64,000 nucleotides of DNA from Atrina japonica (lineage: Eukaryota > Mollusca > Bivalvia > Pterioida > Pinnidae). The stretch is taken from assembly GCA_030159075.1 (NCBI GenBank), contig BROG01000044.1:1394501-1458500 (forward strand). Direction: 5' to 3'. Shown in pieces: positions 24,164-36,771 of the stretch. Both the position numbers and the translations under genes were made by a program. Position 1 is the stretch's first letter. Every line of letters starts with the position of its first letter. The notes below the pieces were generated by a model. That model saw only the letters and a program-made list of their open reading frames with translations. It ran no database searches and was not told the origin of the DNA.

Positions 24164-24366
24164 TAATAGAGCCTTTAGCAGTTACTGTCATTCTGTAACT
24201 TTGCCAGTCTTCAAGTTGGCAAAATGATACAGATTCCCGGAAAATGAGGTCAAGAAACAATTGGTTACTATAACGATGTTTATGTTTTTGCGGGTATCTC
24301 TATCATTTTGCCAACTGGAAGACTGGCAAAGTCACAGGACCGCAGTTACTGCTAAAGGGTCTATAG
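24164..24366. mobile_element. Palindromic MITE with 60-bp inverted ends
   Basis: The left arm contains GCCTTTAGCAGTTACTG and TTTGCCAGTCTTCAAGTTGG. The right arm is its reverse complement with CCAACTGGAAGACTGGCAAA and CAGTTACTGCTAAAGGGT. A diverged relative lies at about 21600-21785 (CAATCGGTTACTGTGATGAT, GATGTTTACG). Non-coding. Confidence 0.78.
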
Positions 24367-25751
24367 TAGATAATATCAACTTTAAACACTTTCATAAGGT
24401 TCATATTTCATTGAAGTTAAACATGTACTAAAATCTATTTAAGTAGGAAATATTATTGTGTGAGTTGTGGTTGTGATTTTTATGTAAATGTATATTTATA
24501 TAATATTGATACATACAGTAAATAGACAATTATTTTTACTAAGTTTTCTCTAATTATATAGGAGATTTGGGCAGCTCCATTTTATTTAGATATGGAAATA
24601 AATTTCACTGCAGCAATATTGTGACGATCTAGTCCAAAAGAAGGAAAAGGTTAAATTTAGAAATGAGAACAATTTGTGCAAATATTTTTATTGACAGTGT
24701 TGTTATGAATCTATTTAATTTCGGGAAATGTACATGACTGCGAGTGAAAAACATGACTCAGTTGCCACAAAAACTATATAAATTAAACCCAGGATAGAAA
24801 AGGTTGATGTAATTTTGCTGACATGTAAAACATCATCATGGGACTCATAGAGAAAAACCTTTTTATACTGCCACCATTAGTTTAGCGGAAATTTGGCATT
24901 ATAAAGGTTTGGCGATGTGTTGAGGGAAACCTTAAATGAAATCAGAGGAAAATTGGAAAAGTGGACTTTAAAAATTGTGGTGATAAGTGAGGTGGCAAAT
25001 GAAATATGTGACATTATAAAGAGGTTTTACTGTACATTCTTTATTTGTTCTCCCTGTCCTTATTTCTGTAATATCAGTATTATTCAGTTAAAGATTTCAG
25101 GAATTATGTTAAAACACTAGACGATAATGTCCATCCCATGCACAGATTGAACAAGAGGGAGGAACTTCATGTGTTATAATGTGCATTCTACTGAACTCAG
25201 CTGACCACTGATGTTAAAATGTGAATAACTCTATCAAAAATGATTTTCAGGAAACATGTATCACTTTGCATGTAGGCTATACCTTTAGGTTTGACAAATG
25301 CAAAAAAAAATTGTTTCCCTTCATTTGGGCATATATATATATAGAGAGAGAGAGGCCTTCCCTGTTAAACCACCACATTTTGTTTTCATTAATTTTAGCG
25401 GTAAAATGGGCTTGGTGATATGTCTTGGTTTACCATTTGCAAGTTCTGTATTCCCTGCTGTATCTGTAATTACATGGGTTTGGAGACAATGGTTATCTAA
25501 CATTAATGACCTACCTACATTGACCTGTATAATCACCTGGTCTGGTCGAGGGATTTAACATGCATAAATGACCTTTAGTACTGGAGAATCAGTGGCAGAT
25601 GGTGGCCAATAGAACTATATACCAGAATATTTGTAATCTTGATGATGTTAAGATGAAATGGACATTTAGATGTTAAATGCCAAATGTTTGGTTCTGTCAC
25701 ACTTCGAATTTGAATGTTTTAAAAAAAAATAATGTCAATGTTTTTTTTTAA

Positions 25752-25930
25752 TACTGTATACCTGCAAATTTTTGCTCTTATTTAATTTTCGCATTTTTTT
25801 TTCGCCCTGAGTGAGAGGGCATATTTAAGATAAACAAAATTTTCAAACTAAATAATTGAAATATTGAAATTCTTGACATCTATGTGACTATGGTGTCTTA
25901 CATCGAGGGCAAACATTTCCGGGTATACAT
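25752..25930. mobile_element. TACTGTATACCTGGAAATTT MITE family (copy 2)
   Basis: The left end TACTGTATACCTGCAAATTT and right end AAACATTTCCGGGTATACAT are inverted, with CGCCCTGAGTGAGAGGGC inside. The orientation is opposite to copy 1. Confidence 0.75.
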
Positions 25931-26325
25931 TCTCTTAAAATGAAATATTCTACTATAAGCCCAATACTTATCATTGCTCTCTTGCTAAACAATATTTTAT
26001 TTCATTTCCTCTAATCAATCTTGATGGTTTAAAACTGAACTTTTATCTATAATTAAAATGAAGTTAACAGCGATGCCCATGTTCAGTAATTTTCAAGAAT
26101 GCTCAACAGTAGTTTCTGACCACTAGGTTGCAGAGAACATGTGATTAGGAGTATATATGCTTATTTTTTACATTGTATAACTCTGTTTTTAAATCAAATT
26201 GTTTTTATTTTTAGAATTACCTTTATTATCTTTTGTAGCATCAATATTTGTTTGTATAGTTCATCATTCTCTGTCAGAGACAAACATATTTTTCATGTGA
26301 AATTCAACATGTTGAAATGACAATT

Positions 26326-26690
26326 GTGCCATCAACAAATACACGTGAAGTCATATATAAGCTGCCCACTGATCTGATTTGGCATGCTATCAACAGATAC
26401 GTCACATTGCCCTCTGAACTAATTTGGTGTGCTATCAACACACGTGTAGTCAAATATAAGCTGCCCACTAAAGTAATTTAACGTGCCATCAACATGTGTG
26501 TAGTCATATATAAGCTGCCCACTGATCTGATTTGGCATGCTATCAACAGATACGTCACATTGCCCTCTGAACTAATTTGGTGTGCTATCAACACACGTGT
26601 AGTCAAATATAAGCTGCCCACTAAAGTAATTTAACGTGCCATCAACATGTGTGTAGTCATATATAAGCTGCCCACTATAGGACTTTGGTT
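26326..26690. repeat. 153-bp higher-order tandem repeat of about 51-bp units
   Basis: The sequence TCATATATAAGCTGCCCACT recurs at 26351, 26504 and 26657, exactly 153 bp apart. Each 153-bp unit contains three diverged monomers of about 51 bp, each with a GC(C/T)ATCAACA core (GATACGTCACATTG, ACACGTGTAGTC, ATGTGTGTAGTC variants). The two complete 153-bp units are almost identical, so the higher-order unit was duplicated recently. Confidence 0.9.
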
Positions 26691-27132
26691 TGTCTAAGGG
26701 AATATGGTGTACAATCAACACAAAGTCATATAAGCTCACCACTAAAATAAGTTAATGATTTTTTATTTAAGAGGTTAATTTTCAAACTTCTGTTTAACTA
26801 GGCCAACTATTACATAAATTGAAAATAGATTTGACTGATTTATGAATGTATAGAATCACTTATTAAAGGTGTGGTAGTCACCAAACCAGATTAACAAAAG
26901 AGGCCTTGCATAGATCATCTTATGGAGTAATTAGATGCCATAATTAAATCCATCAAAGATATATTTCCCTTTGTATGGAGTTATGTAATATGGGATATAT
27001 GTGTAATTTCAGACTCAAGATAATATCCTGTAGCCTGCACATATTGAAGATATTGCTATATACAGCTTTCTTAAATCCCCAACTATTAAACATGTTCTAT
27101 CACTTAGCAAGATCTAAGCCTGCATCAAAGAA

Positions 27133-27357
27133 TACTGTGTATATATATATATATATGCACATTTTTGCCTTTTTGCAACAGAAAAAATATTCGCCTGTAC
27201 TAAAATTCGCCCAAAATTGTTATAGTCATGCGGATGTGTATCTTCATGTCCCAAAAATTTAGCTTGAAATTTTCGTGTAAATTTTCAATTCACCCTCTCA
27301 TGTAAGGGCGACAATGGCAAAAACTAAATGGGGCGAAATTTTCCAGGTATGCAGTGT
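27133..27357. mobile_element. TACTGTATACCTGGAAATTT MITE family (copy 3)
   Basis: The left end TACTGTGTATATATATATAT contains a TA run; internal segments include AATTCGCCCAAAATTG, TCATGCGGATGTGTATCTTC and CCCTCTCATGTAAGGGCG; the right end is AAATTTTCCAGGTATGCAGT. About 225 bp, non-coding. Confidence 0.78.
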
Positions 27358-27511
27358 AAGGTCCAAACCAGGCATTTCTGATCTATCTTATATTTAGAGT
27401 TACATAGATGTCCCCTTTAAAATTGTAGAAACAATCCATCCTAAATTGTAATGTGTTGGTCCGATTAGACGTAGATATAGTCAAGCTTGTACATCTACCA
27501 CACACAATATG

Positions 27512-27893
27512 TTAAATGGGCATTAGCTGTGTTTACCAAAAGAGTAGTTTTGTTTTTTTTTCAACTTTTACTACTTGTACTTGATGTACAACAACTAAAT
27601 AATAAGAGTTATACATGGGCATAAAAATTTTTTTTTTACATTCCTATATATTTTGTGAAAATTCTGTCGGATCCTGTTTGGTATGCATGTACAAATAGTA
27701 CAGTTGAATTAATCAGTTGCAAGTGAAAAAGTGCCAAACTTATTTCTGAATCAATTTTCACAAAATAAATAGGAATTTAAGAATTGTTATGCCTGTGTAT
27801 ATCTCTTTTTTGTTGTTGTATATCATTCTAAGTAGTTAAAAAGGACAATTTCTTTTTGGGGGGGGGGGGGGGGGGGGACCACAGCTAATTCCT
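27512..27893. mobile_element. GGGCATTAGCTGTGTTT MITE (copy 1)
   Basis: Left end TTAAATGGGCATTAGCTGTG, right end ACCACAGCTAATTCCT after a run of about 22 G. The interior shares GTTGAATTAATCAGTTGCAA and AAGTGAAAAAGTGCCAAACT with the copy at 42909. Confidence 0.75.
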
Positions 27894-27896
27894 ATT

Positions 27897-27995
27897 TGAC
27901 TCATCACTGTCATCAGCCCCTGAAAAACAATGGAGTCCTCTGTAAATCAATGACTTAGATCAGTCCAAATGTGTCTTTAGGGGTGATTTAGTTAA
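27897..27995. mobile_element. 90-bp TTAA-type palindromic MITE (copy g)
   Basis: GACTCATCACTGTCATCAGC at the left; the body has GAAAAACAATGGAGTCCTCT and GTCCAAATGTGTCTTTAGGG; the right end is GTTAA. It lies directly after a G-run that ends a different MITE. Confidence 0.72.
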
Positions 27996-30900
27996 GATTA
28001 TCATTTATATACCTGTGACACTACTAAATTTTGCTCTCCTATGTGCCAAGATATATCATGTTAACCTCTTATTTTCAAATTTATACAATCCCATTTTGTA
28101 CATCATCCTAATATTTCAGAATTTCGTTAGCTTGCCTTTCCATCATAGGTTTAACCATCCCTTCATTCCATGTATTTGTACTGTCCTTCAGATGTAGACC
28201 AGTCACAGGTTGACATATCTACACAGCTATTTTAGCCAGGGACAAACGTAATGAAACATTTGTTGTAATTCATTATGATCAAACATCATTTTTACACACC
28301 CATTATTCACAATAAAAAAAATTTTCTTGCTTCCAACATCCACATTTTGATGTTTCCTCTGATGTTGGCTTTTAATACCATATTTAAGTTACGTATTTAA
28401 TCAAGGAAATATAATTATTTATGTTATCACTAAAAATAATATATTTTACCGATTAGATCTGTTGGTATGTTTGATACTGTCACTTCAAAATATTAGGTGT
28501 ACTCGCATCATATATTTGGAAATATAATTGGTAATTTTAAGTCCCCCGACTTACACGGATAAAAGTAGTTCTGTAGGTAGAGTGGGGACTCGGATAACCA
28601 ATACAATCCTTTTGATCCTTTTTTTTTTTTTTTAAAGAGAATGAACGTTTCAGTACAGATGCGTCGACTACATAAACCATTAGTATAATTAGTTAATGGC
28701 ATATGTTTTATCACTTAAGCTTGTATGACTCAAAACATACCTGATATACATTTTCTCCTCCACTTGCCCATGAAAGACAATAATTACCTGTGAAAAGAAA
28801 ACTGTTTTAACATTGAGAAAAAGACAACAACACATACATGTACTAAGACATCATGGATACCATTTGTTCTGAATATACTAAAAACTATAGTTTGTAAATC
28901 ATTCTGTGTTGAATGAAATTTCTATTGTTTGAAGTTAAAGAGATAATTTGTATGTATAAAATAAGCATTTATTGATTTCTGCATTGTCTATAAGTACAAG
29001 AAATACAAGTTACTGTGTTTGCTTGGACTTTGGCATTATATATTCCAGAATTTAAGTATAAACAACATATTACCCTGCTTTTGGTTAAGCTGTCATCTTA
29101 AGTGTGGGAGAAAAATACTTATTTTAAACATGTGTATGGACAGTGAAATCTCAATCCTAGTAAGAGTCTGGAGGACCAGTCCTTGGGAAACACTTGGATT
29201 CAACAACCAAATTCTTACCATACGAGTTGAGATTTCCCTTTTCTGCACTCATCAAACCCATATAAGATTCTATTAGTCTCTCTCCCAGATTTATTTTGTG
29301 CATCATTATAGATCAAACTGTTGCTAGGCAATCAGATAAGATCAATGTGGCCCATAGAAACACAGAATGTGCACAAGGGTGCAAAAGGTTCACCAAGTGT
29401 CATGATAGCATATTGTAGTCTATACATGTACTTTAATTCTAACTAGAAAAGATATTTTTGACTTATAAAATTGATCAGCGAGCATTCCACCAAAATGGTA
29501 GAGGTAGGGATATTTGTTTATTTACTAACATCTTTATTCTAGAACAGTTTCCATTAGTACAGATGTTTAGAATGTATAAAATATACTGGAAAGGCATCAC
29601 TATTCATATTTATATTCTCATGTTCTTAGCCGTCACATACTATATGTGTAAAGATCTGGATGAAACCAGATCATATAGTCAGGTTTGTTGGGTGGAAGCG
29701 GCCATTATATATTGATATATTTATACAAAAATATAAAAATGTACCAAAACATCTTTTTTAAAGAATTATGATACTTGTAGAAATTCTGTTAGTCAACTAT
29801 AATTGTATATAATATCTCATGCTCAAAACATGAATTGACCATTTCTATCACATGTGCTATTATTTTCATATATATACTGGTGTCCAAGGCATCTACACTT
29901 TGATGTATATTAATTGTAATTATATATTCATGTATTTTCTGCAAATGATAACAGGCTTTTGTATATGATGTGTAACATAAAGCAGATTATATATAAATAC
30001 TGGTATGTACATAGATGATATTGTATTTGAAATCAGAATGAAGAAAGGTTGTAAGATTAGCATGAATGTGGATTTTCTGTATGAAAGACAATGTTTATAT
30101 GTTCTGAGAGAAATACAGATTTTTTTTAATGGTAAGTCTTTTATTATTATTGTTTTTTATGCGAGTTCTGTTGAAAACTTGGTGTTAACTTAAGTGACTT
30201 TTCTACTGTAGATAACAACTGATATCCTGATGTTTGTTGTCGTTAAATTGCATATATATATATAGGAACTGTGACAAGACTTAAAATTGCTTCTGAGCAT
30301 GTTCTTATGCCAAATTGTGTTATTGTACCATTACATTATTACAGAACTATTCTGCAAAGGTAGATCATATGTATCAAGAAACGTATATCAATATTTATTT
30401 TCACGTAATTTGCATTGTATTTATCTAAATTTTCAACACATTCTCTCGTTTATTCCATGATACCCAACAAGACAAGTACTCCCACTCTACCGGGAGAAAG
30501 TTGATGTAGTCATAGTGTTAATTGTGTCTGCTTTGTTTGTACAATCTACAGGTAGGCCTATGTGATAGACACGTGTCTACCTGTGTGGTTAATTTGTTAG
30601 TTTGTAAAATCAAGTCTAGAAACTGACAAAGCTTGAACTCTTGCACAAGCCAGAAAGGGAGTATTGGTTGTTTCAATTGATTGTGTAAATTTTTTTTTTC
30701 AGATTTTCAGAGTAGGGGGCATAGCAATTTTACTTTGTATTACAAAAATGTTACAGGTGAAAACTTGACAAATTACCTTTGTCTTTGTTGTCAAATGTAT
30801 CAAGTAAATTTTACTACAATTAATATTTGTAATTCTCTTGTTTGTGAGGTTTGATTGGTTGTTTAATGAGGTATGTTAAGTGGTACTGTCTGGATTGGTG

Positions 30901-31739
30901 GAGCCACGCGCAACAGAATTTTGGACCAATACATCAGATCAACTGATAATCATAGTTGCAGTATTTCAGCTCGAACATAAATATATTGATTCAGAATTAC
31001 AAACAAATTTCAGGTGACTGCTCTTGTGTTATGTATCATTAAAGAGATATTTGTGAATTATTTTTGAGAACTCGAATGGATAACGATGTATCAAAATGTA
31101 CAGTAGGCCTACTTGAATTGTAAAGAAATTACTGCATGCATGCAAAATGACAGGAAATTGGTAATTTCTACCCAAATGACATCTGCCAATGTCATGGCCA
31201 TTTGCGAGAAAACGTAGGCTAAATGTTTGCAACATGCATTTTACTGTTCACTTATTCCTACAATATGTAAACTAATAGTATTTAGTTGCCTCAATGAACA
31301 AAGTCGTGTTTCAAAATCCTTGCATTTGCTAGTGGTCAGTGCAACATTGGACAGGAAAAAAAAATCTTGATATTCACTAAGATTAATCAAGAAAGCAAAT
31401 CTTAAATCAAAATGTTCTAGTCTGTTTTCTAGTGATATAAACTGCCATGTTTCTCTCCATGGGTACTTTTTACAAAGCTTGTTCATGTTTGCATTTCATA
31501 GATTGTACATTCCCAGTATTATTTGCTTCCTTTGCCCATCTGTTTCATGTTTATATGAGTATGACCAATTAAAAAGTAGCAGTTATTTTAGTTGATGAAA
31601 TCACAAAGTTATGCATGTCATTTTGGTATCTAACAGAGTTTAGGAACATGAATAATAATGATGGCGTTTGGGATGTCTGTTAGGTTTTCAAATCAGCCTT
31701 CACCTTTAAATTTAGGCTGGGTTTGGTAAGCCACTCATG

Positions 31740-32086
31740 GAGGTGATGAAGTGTTTGTTTGTAGCACAGTGGAGATTATTGACCTGATTTGGGATGGATG
31801 GTTTTGCATCAACAATTTATTTCAAGGTGATAATGCGATGACAATTAAACTATATCACATTATTTTCTTATTGTTTTGTCTAATATTCGGAAAAATAGAA
31901 ACAACAAGGTGAAGGTGATAAAGTGTTTGTAGCATATTGAATATTATTGATCTGATTGGGGATGGATGGTGTGGCACCAACAATTTATTTCAAGGTGATA
32001 ATGCGATGACAGTTAAACCATATCACATTATTTTCTTATTGTTTTGTCTAATATTTGGAAAAATAGAAACAGCAAAAAGGATAAAA
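31740..32086. repeat. Direct tandem duplication of about 172 bp
   Basis: Two copies in a row share ATTTATTTCAAGGTGATAAT, ATCACATTATTTTCTTATTG and GGAAAAATAGAAACA(A/G)CAA. They differ by a few percent. Non-coding. Confidence 0.85.
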
Positions 32087-33352
32087 AAGCAAAGTGTTTA
32101 TGGTTGCCACAGGAACATTTCAGACATGCAGAAAAATATCAAACCTCTGTACTGATATAGGATTTTCATTTATTTTTTTTAAGTTGATTTAGTTATGCTC
32201 AACTCAGTTTATGGTTTGGTCCCTTGATTGGTCTTTATGAAGTGTTGTCAGATTGACTCTAAAATGTATCCCACTTGTTTAGGAAAACACAAATTTTGCA
32301 TTATTTAACTCTCAGTCTCTAATTATTGTATCAACATTTATAATAAATCTTACAATTTATATTCTGTTCAACAATTCAAATTCTTCTTCTAGCTTTTGTA
32401 GGCATATTAATTTTGGTGCTATTTGGACTCTTTGTTAGTTATTTTCTGTTTGTAGTATATTCTCTGGTCATATAACATGTTATGGTAAAGGCATTTTCAT
32501 GAGAATTGCAATAAAAAGCATGAAACTAGTACAAGACATTCATTATTTGTAATTGGATGTGCAAAGGGATCAAATCATGAAATGGTCGTGTTCCCATGTA
32601 AAGTCAACAACCTATCCTTATACATAGTTGATTTGCAGAATTGCTGTGACACCAATATCTATACTCAATCAAGTTAACCAGGTAGTGAGTGTTATGAAAT
32701 ATTTGCTGGGTCACTGTTTGGAAATATAGAACTGTTGTTATCAGTGATGAAAACATTGTACAGTGAAAAAGGAGGAATTGGTACTTATGAAGAATTTTAA
32801 AAAGGATAAGCATTGCAAGAATTCCTCCTTTTGGAATAACATTTATACAAGGATCAGACAAGTTTGTGGAATGAGCACAGGTATGTGAAATCATCTAAAC
32901 TCATGTCAAGTAGTCCTTTGAGAAACAGAAATATTAAATTTTTGAATAAGAAACAAATTTGCAATTTGAACCAATTCAAGATTAAAACCAGACTAATTAA
33001 ACATCACTTACCTCTACGCCTAAGAGGTAATAGTTATGGGTATTTCAGATGAGACTTAAAACCAAGGCCCCATGTCATCACAGGCATGGCATATTATACA
33101 TCAATGCATTGTCAACAGAGCACAGGTTTTCCTTCCACATTTAAAACCTGACAACCATCATACCAGAAAACTGGTTATGGCTTTTGATTTGCTTTACTGT
33201 AATTTTATGTCCTGTCAAGAATTTTTTGCTTACATGGAGATATACAGCTTCCGTAGAGTCTGGAAAATTTGAATTATGCAATGGTTTTTATGCAAATTTT
33301 TTTGGAGGGTTTGCATATTTCATTTTGCTTTATTGATGTTCTACAACACACT

Positions 33353-33700
33353 CAATAATTTTTCAGTTATATTGTGGCGACAAGTTCTTAATGATGGAGA
33401 AGAGAACCAGGGGCCCGTTTTACAAAAGGTCGTAAGTCCTAAATCCTAACTTTTAGTCTTAACTACCATGGCAACACATCCCTGATTGGTCAGTCCCATG
33501 ACAATTAGAACTAAAACTTAGGATTTAGGACTTATGACCTTTTGTAAAATGGGCCCCTGGTGACATAGCAAGTCAACTGGAAAACTTCCCCACAAAATCA
33601 GTTTAGGTTCCAGTGGGACTTAACCTACACTGACCAGAGTTGAACAACTTAATGGCTTAAAGCATGATGTTCTAACCATTAAGCCATAGAGGCCCCCATT
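33353..33700 (-). mobile_element. SINE-like element, second family (copy 4), split by a MITE
   Basis: On the minus strand the head GGGGCCTCTATGGCTTAATG and the far end (ATTGTGGCGACAAGTTCTTA on the plus strand) match the family copy at 9886. The middle is interrupted by a 150-bp inverted-repeat element at 33407-33560. The nesting shows the MITE inserted later. Confidence 0.72.
33407..33560. mobile_element. Palindromic MITE, GGGGCCCGTTTTAC termini
   Basis: About 150 bp with near-perfect inverted ends: GGGGCCCGTTTTACAAAAGG at the left mirrors CCTTTTGTAAAATGGGCCCC at the right, continuing through a CCTAAATCCTAA/TTAGGATTTAGG stem. No coding capacity. It is inserted in a SINE-like element. The outermost CCAG/CTGG could be part of the inverted repeat or a target duplication. 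Confidence 0.85.
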
Positions 33701-34514
33701 TGTAGGCTATACTGTAAATCCATAAATTTTCACGGGACTTTATTCTTGTGAGGCACAAGTTCTAAATTTCTTTGCAAGATAATATTTCCACGATTCAGTA
33801 TGTCTATTTCATCATATTATTATCATACTTCATTCCATGATAATTTTTTTTTCCGTGAGCTAGAGCTCTAGCGAAATTATGCATAAATAATGTTCTTGCG
33901 AATAAAAAACAGATTTACAGTATTTGTCAATCTCAAAATGATGGAATAGTCACTACATTTGTGACATAGTCTTACGTCTGACACAGACTTAAACTCAACT
34001 ATAACTGACCTTAACAATTCACCATTTTGTTACCCCAAACCTACAGATGCAACATCTTAAAGAGACTTAAGCCAGCAGTTTTTGAGATGTTTGGAATATT
34101 TAAAAGTCATTACACAAAGACCAACTGTGAAGGATCACAATAGGTCACTTCGGTAACCGAAAAATGGGTAGAATCAGCTGCTTGATAATCAAAAGGTTAC
34201 TCTGCCCTGCCAAGTTATGTGAATGGTCAATATCTACTAAACATAAAGGTTTAAACATAAAAAATGACAAATGTTATTTCTAAAAGCAGTCTAATTTCAG
34301 CAGCTATCAACAATAATTAAAAAGATTATTTACTAACTTACAGTGAATTTGGCTAGGATTCACTTGGGTACATAACCGAGCTTCAAGTCAACAAAATAAA
34401 CACATTTAAAATACATTTATTGATGCACTGTGATTTATAATTAACAGAGTCTGTTATGAAATAATAGACATCAAAATAAAATTTATATGTATACATGGAT
34501 AGATAAAAAAAAAA

Positions 34515-34665
34515 GAGAGACCACTGCCATAAAAAACCACATTCTCAAAACCACTTGGTTCATAACCCTTTAAATAAAATCTGTTTTGAGAGACCACCTG
34601 TCTTGTAAGACCAGATTTCAGTGGCAGATGGGTGGCCCTTCAAAAATGGGTTCCACTGTACTGCC
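34515..34665. mobile_element. AAGACCAC-type MITE (copy 3)
   Basis: Contains AGAGACCACTGCCATAAAA at the left, GAGAGACCACCTGTCTTG in the middle and GGGTTCCACTGTA at the right end. Non-coding. Confidence 0.65.
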
Positions 34666-35692
34666 AAAACAGGATTATAAAATTAGTTCAACAATTAAAA
34701 AAATAAACTGAAAACTTGATAATTTTACTGTATATTAGATTGATCCTGTATGTTTCTTTTAGAAATGTACAATTAATCAATACCAGTAATTAATTGCATA
34801 CACATACATTGTGTACATGAGAATGATATTTAAAACTTTCAATCAAACTAGCTCATGTTGTTTCAGTACATCAATACTTGCTTGGTTTAATTCATTTTGA
34901 TTAAAATAAACTTTCAAAACTTGGATGTATGTAAACTAGATAGTGTCCCTTAAAGAAGTATAAAAGTGTTTAAAATTCATAAACATAAACTGAAATTTTA
35001 GGTCATCTAGGCCTACTATTTGGCACAGTCAGAATGAAGCACCAGCAATGATACTTAAGTTTTGGTGAGGATACATAAAGAATTAGCATATTTCAAACTT
35101 GAAAAGTAAGTACTTTTATGGTATAACTCTGGAAATCTTGAAAGTTTTCTTAATTTAAATATTGCCAATATAAAACCTCACAAAGTGAAGAAACATTGCC
35201 TCCATTTGATTCCTCAGTTGACTTGTTTAGGGAGAGATTATGGTATGGTTTTCTGAAGAAAATTTCATAAAATCAGCATCTGAAAACATTGATAAGTTTC
35301 ACTATAACCCCATCATGTCACCTGCTTTTGGTTTGAGGGATATGTTGAAAGTGTTACTAAGCTGTGATAATTTAACAAACAAGAGATATATGGTGTTCAA
35401 GTACATTTATAATTATTTTACTCTCTTATCACAAATTTGACAATGTAAGAAATACCAAATCCTGAAAATGTTCTAGTTCCAAACGCTCATGAAGATGAAT
35501 ATAAAGCTTCAGTTAAAGGTGAAGTAGAAAGCTTGTCAGTCTCATCAACAGATTTGGTCACATCTATGACAAAAGGAATTTGAAAAGCAGTTGAAGCCGC
35601 AGCAACATGATGCTAAAGATTTTGTTCATGGTTCATATTGTAAAATTTTTATAAAATTTATAATCTAAATCATACATCCCTGAATTCTGAGT

Positions 35693-35755
35693 GGACTTAA
35701 CTATTTTTTAAAATGGGCAGGTCCAAATGTGACTTTAGGGGTTGATAAGTTATTC
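35693..35755. mobile_element. Truncated TTAA-type MITE (copy h)
   Basis: Only the right part is recognisable: GGTCCAAATGTGACTTTAGG followed by GGTTGATAAGTTA. The left end is degraded. Confidence 0.5.
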
Positions 35756-36059
35756 TGCAGTAATGATACATGCTACTTCAACAGTGAACACTATTATCAC
35801 ATGCATCATCCACTAACAGTAATGAAGATTCCACTGAAAACGACGTCATAACATACGGTGACTTTAAAATGTACGCCTCTTGTGTTCAACAACTTTACTT
35901 TCCACATCAAAAGAAAAGAAATAGCAAACTATGGAAAAACAAAATATTCATGCCACTATACTCCTGCAATGGCAAGAAAATGTAAAATTAATCTGAAAAT
36001 TTATTTGAATGTTCTTCACTTCATTTCAGCATTGTGTATCATCACTATGATAATTATTA

Positions 36060-36242
36060 GAAAAGTGGAACCTATCTTAAGAGGCCACTGCCATAAAAGA
36101 CCATCTCTCTTGGGAGACCACACTCTCAAAACCACTTGGTTCAATAATCGGTCAGATAAACCCTCTTAAGATACCACCTGTTTTGTAAGACCACATTTCA
36201 GTGTCAGAAAGTGTGGTCTTTCAAGACAAGTTCGACTGTAAC
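36060..36242. mobile_element. AAGACCAC-type MITE (copy 4)
   Basis: The left end GTGGAACCTATCTTAAGAGG mirrors the right end CAAGACAAGTTCGACTGTA. The interior has AGACCATCTCTCTTGGGAGA and CCACATTTCAGTGTCAG shared with copies 2, 3 and 5. Confidence 0.68.
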
Positions 36243-36771
36243 ATGATTATACATATATGAATACATGTATTCATTTAAATCGTTCTGCATGTCTTAATCA
36301 TACAAATACAAACTAAAGCTTAAGACCCGAAGGACATTAATATGTTCACCTAGGTAGCGCAGTGAAAGAAGGACGTGTACTAACAGAAATGTTAAATGAC
36401 GTCCCCATCGTGGTTAGGCTAAGAATGACCCAAGGGACTTAACTTCGATAAATCTGAATCTTCACCCAAAAATGACACTTCCTGTTGCAAATGAATTCAT
36501 TTGGTTTTAATGCTTTCAGACAAGAATTCCTGTTTCAAGTACTTTTCTTTCATGCATTTTAGCCAAAAACCAAAAATTGGTCCAGTTGAGTAATGTTGAT
36601 TACACCACCAATTGTATACCAATGATCCTCCTTCAATGCTGTATGATATAACAAGAGTTGTCAGTAGACAACGAAGCTTGCCAAAATGGTTTTTTTTACA
36701 AAAATTAATTTCCAATAGGTATTTGACCCACAGCTGTCAGGTATTATGGTCAAAGGAATGATAAATATTTT

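Larger units (their letters stand above)
19136..36771. other. Gene-poor interval between GNA12/13 and HAPSTR1
   Basis: No exon could be supported on either strand. Beyond the repeats listed separately, the stretches 19136-20648, 20803-21599, 21786-24163 (except the MITE at 23102), 24367-25751, 25931-26325, 28000-31739, 32087-33352, 33701-34514 and 34666-35692 show only AT-rich sequence, homopolymers (a T-run at 20270-20298), short TA runs, and scattered short frames without recognisable homology. A small inverted pair around 29140-29240 (GAAATCTCAATCC / GTTGAGATTTC) may be another MITE. Confidence 0.6.

Noticed and set aside
25221..25558. Overlapping short frames around a TA/GA run
   Set aside because: Under 90 codons, overlapping on both strands, no homology and no splice signals.
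35240..35595. Frames MVWFSEENFIKSASENIDKF and a following NPENVLVPNAHEDEYKAS stretch
   Set aside because: The two pieces are in different frames with stops between, and no homology was recognised. They could be a decayed coding remnant but cannot be supported.
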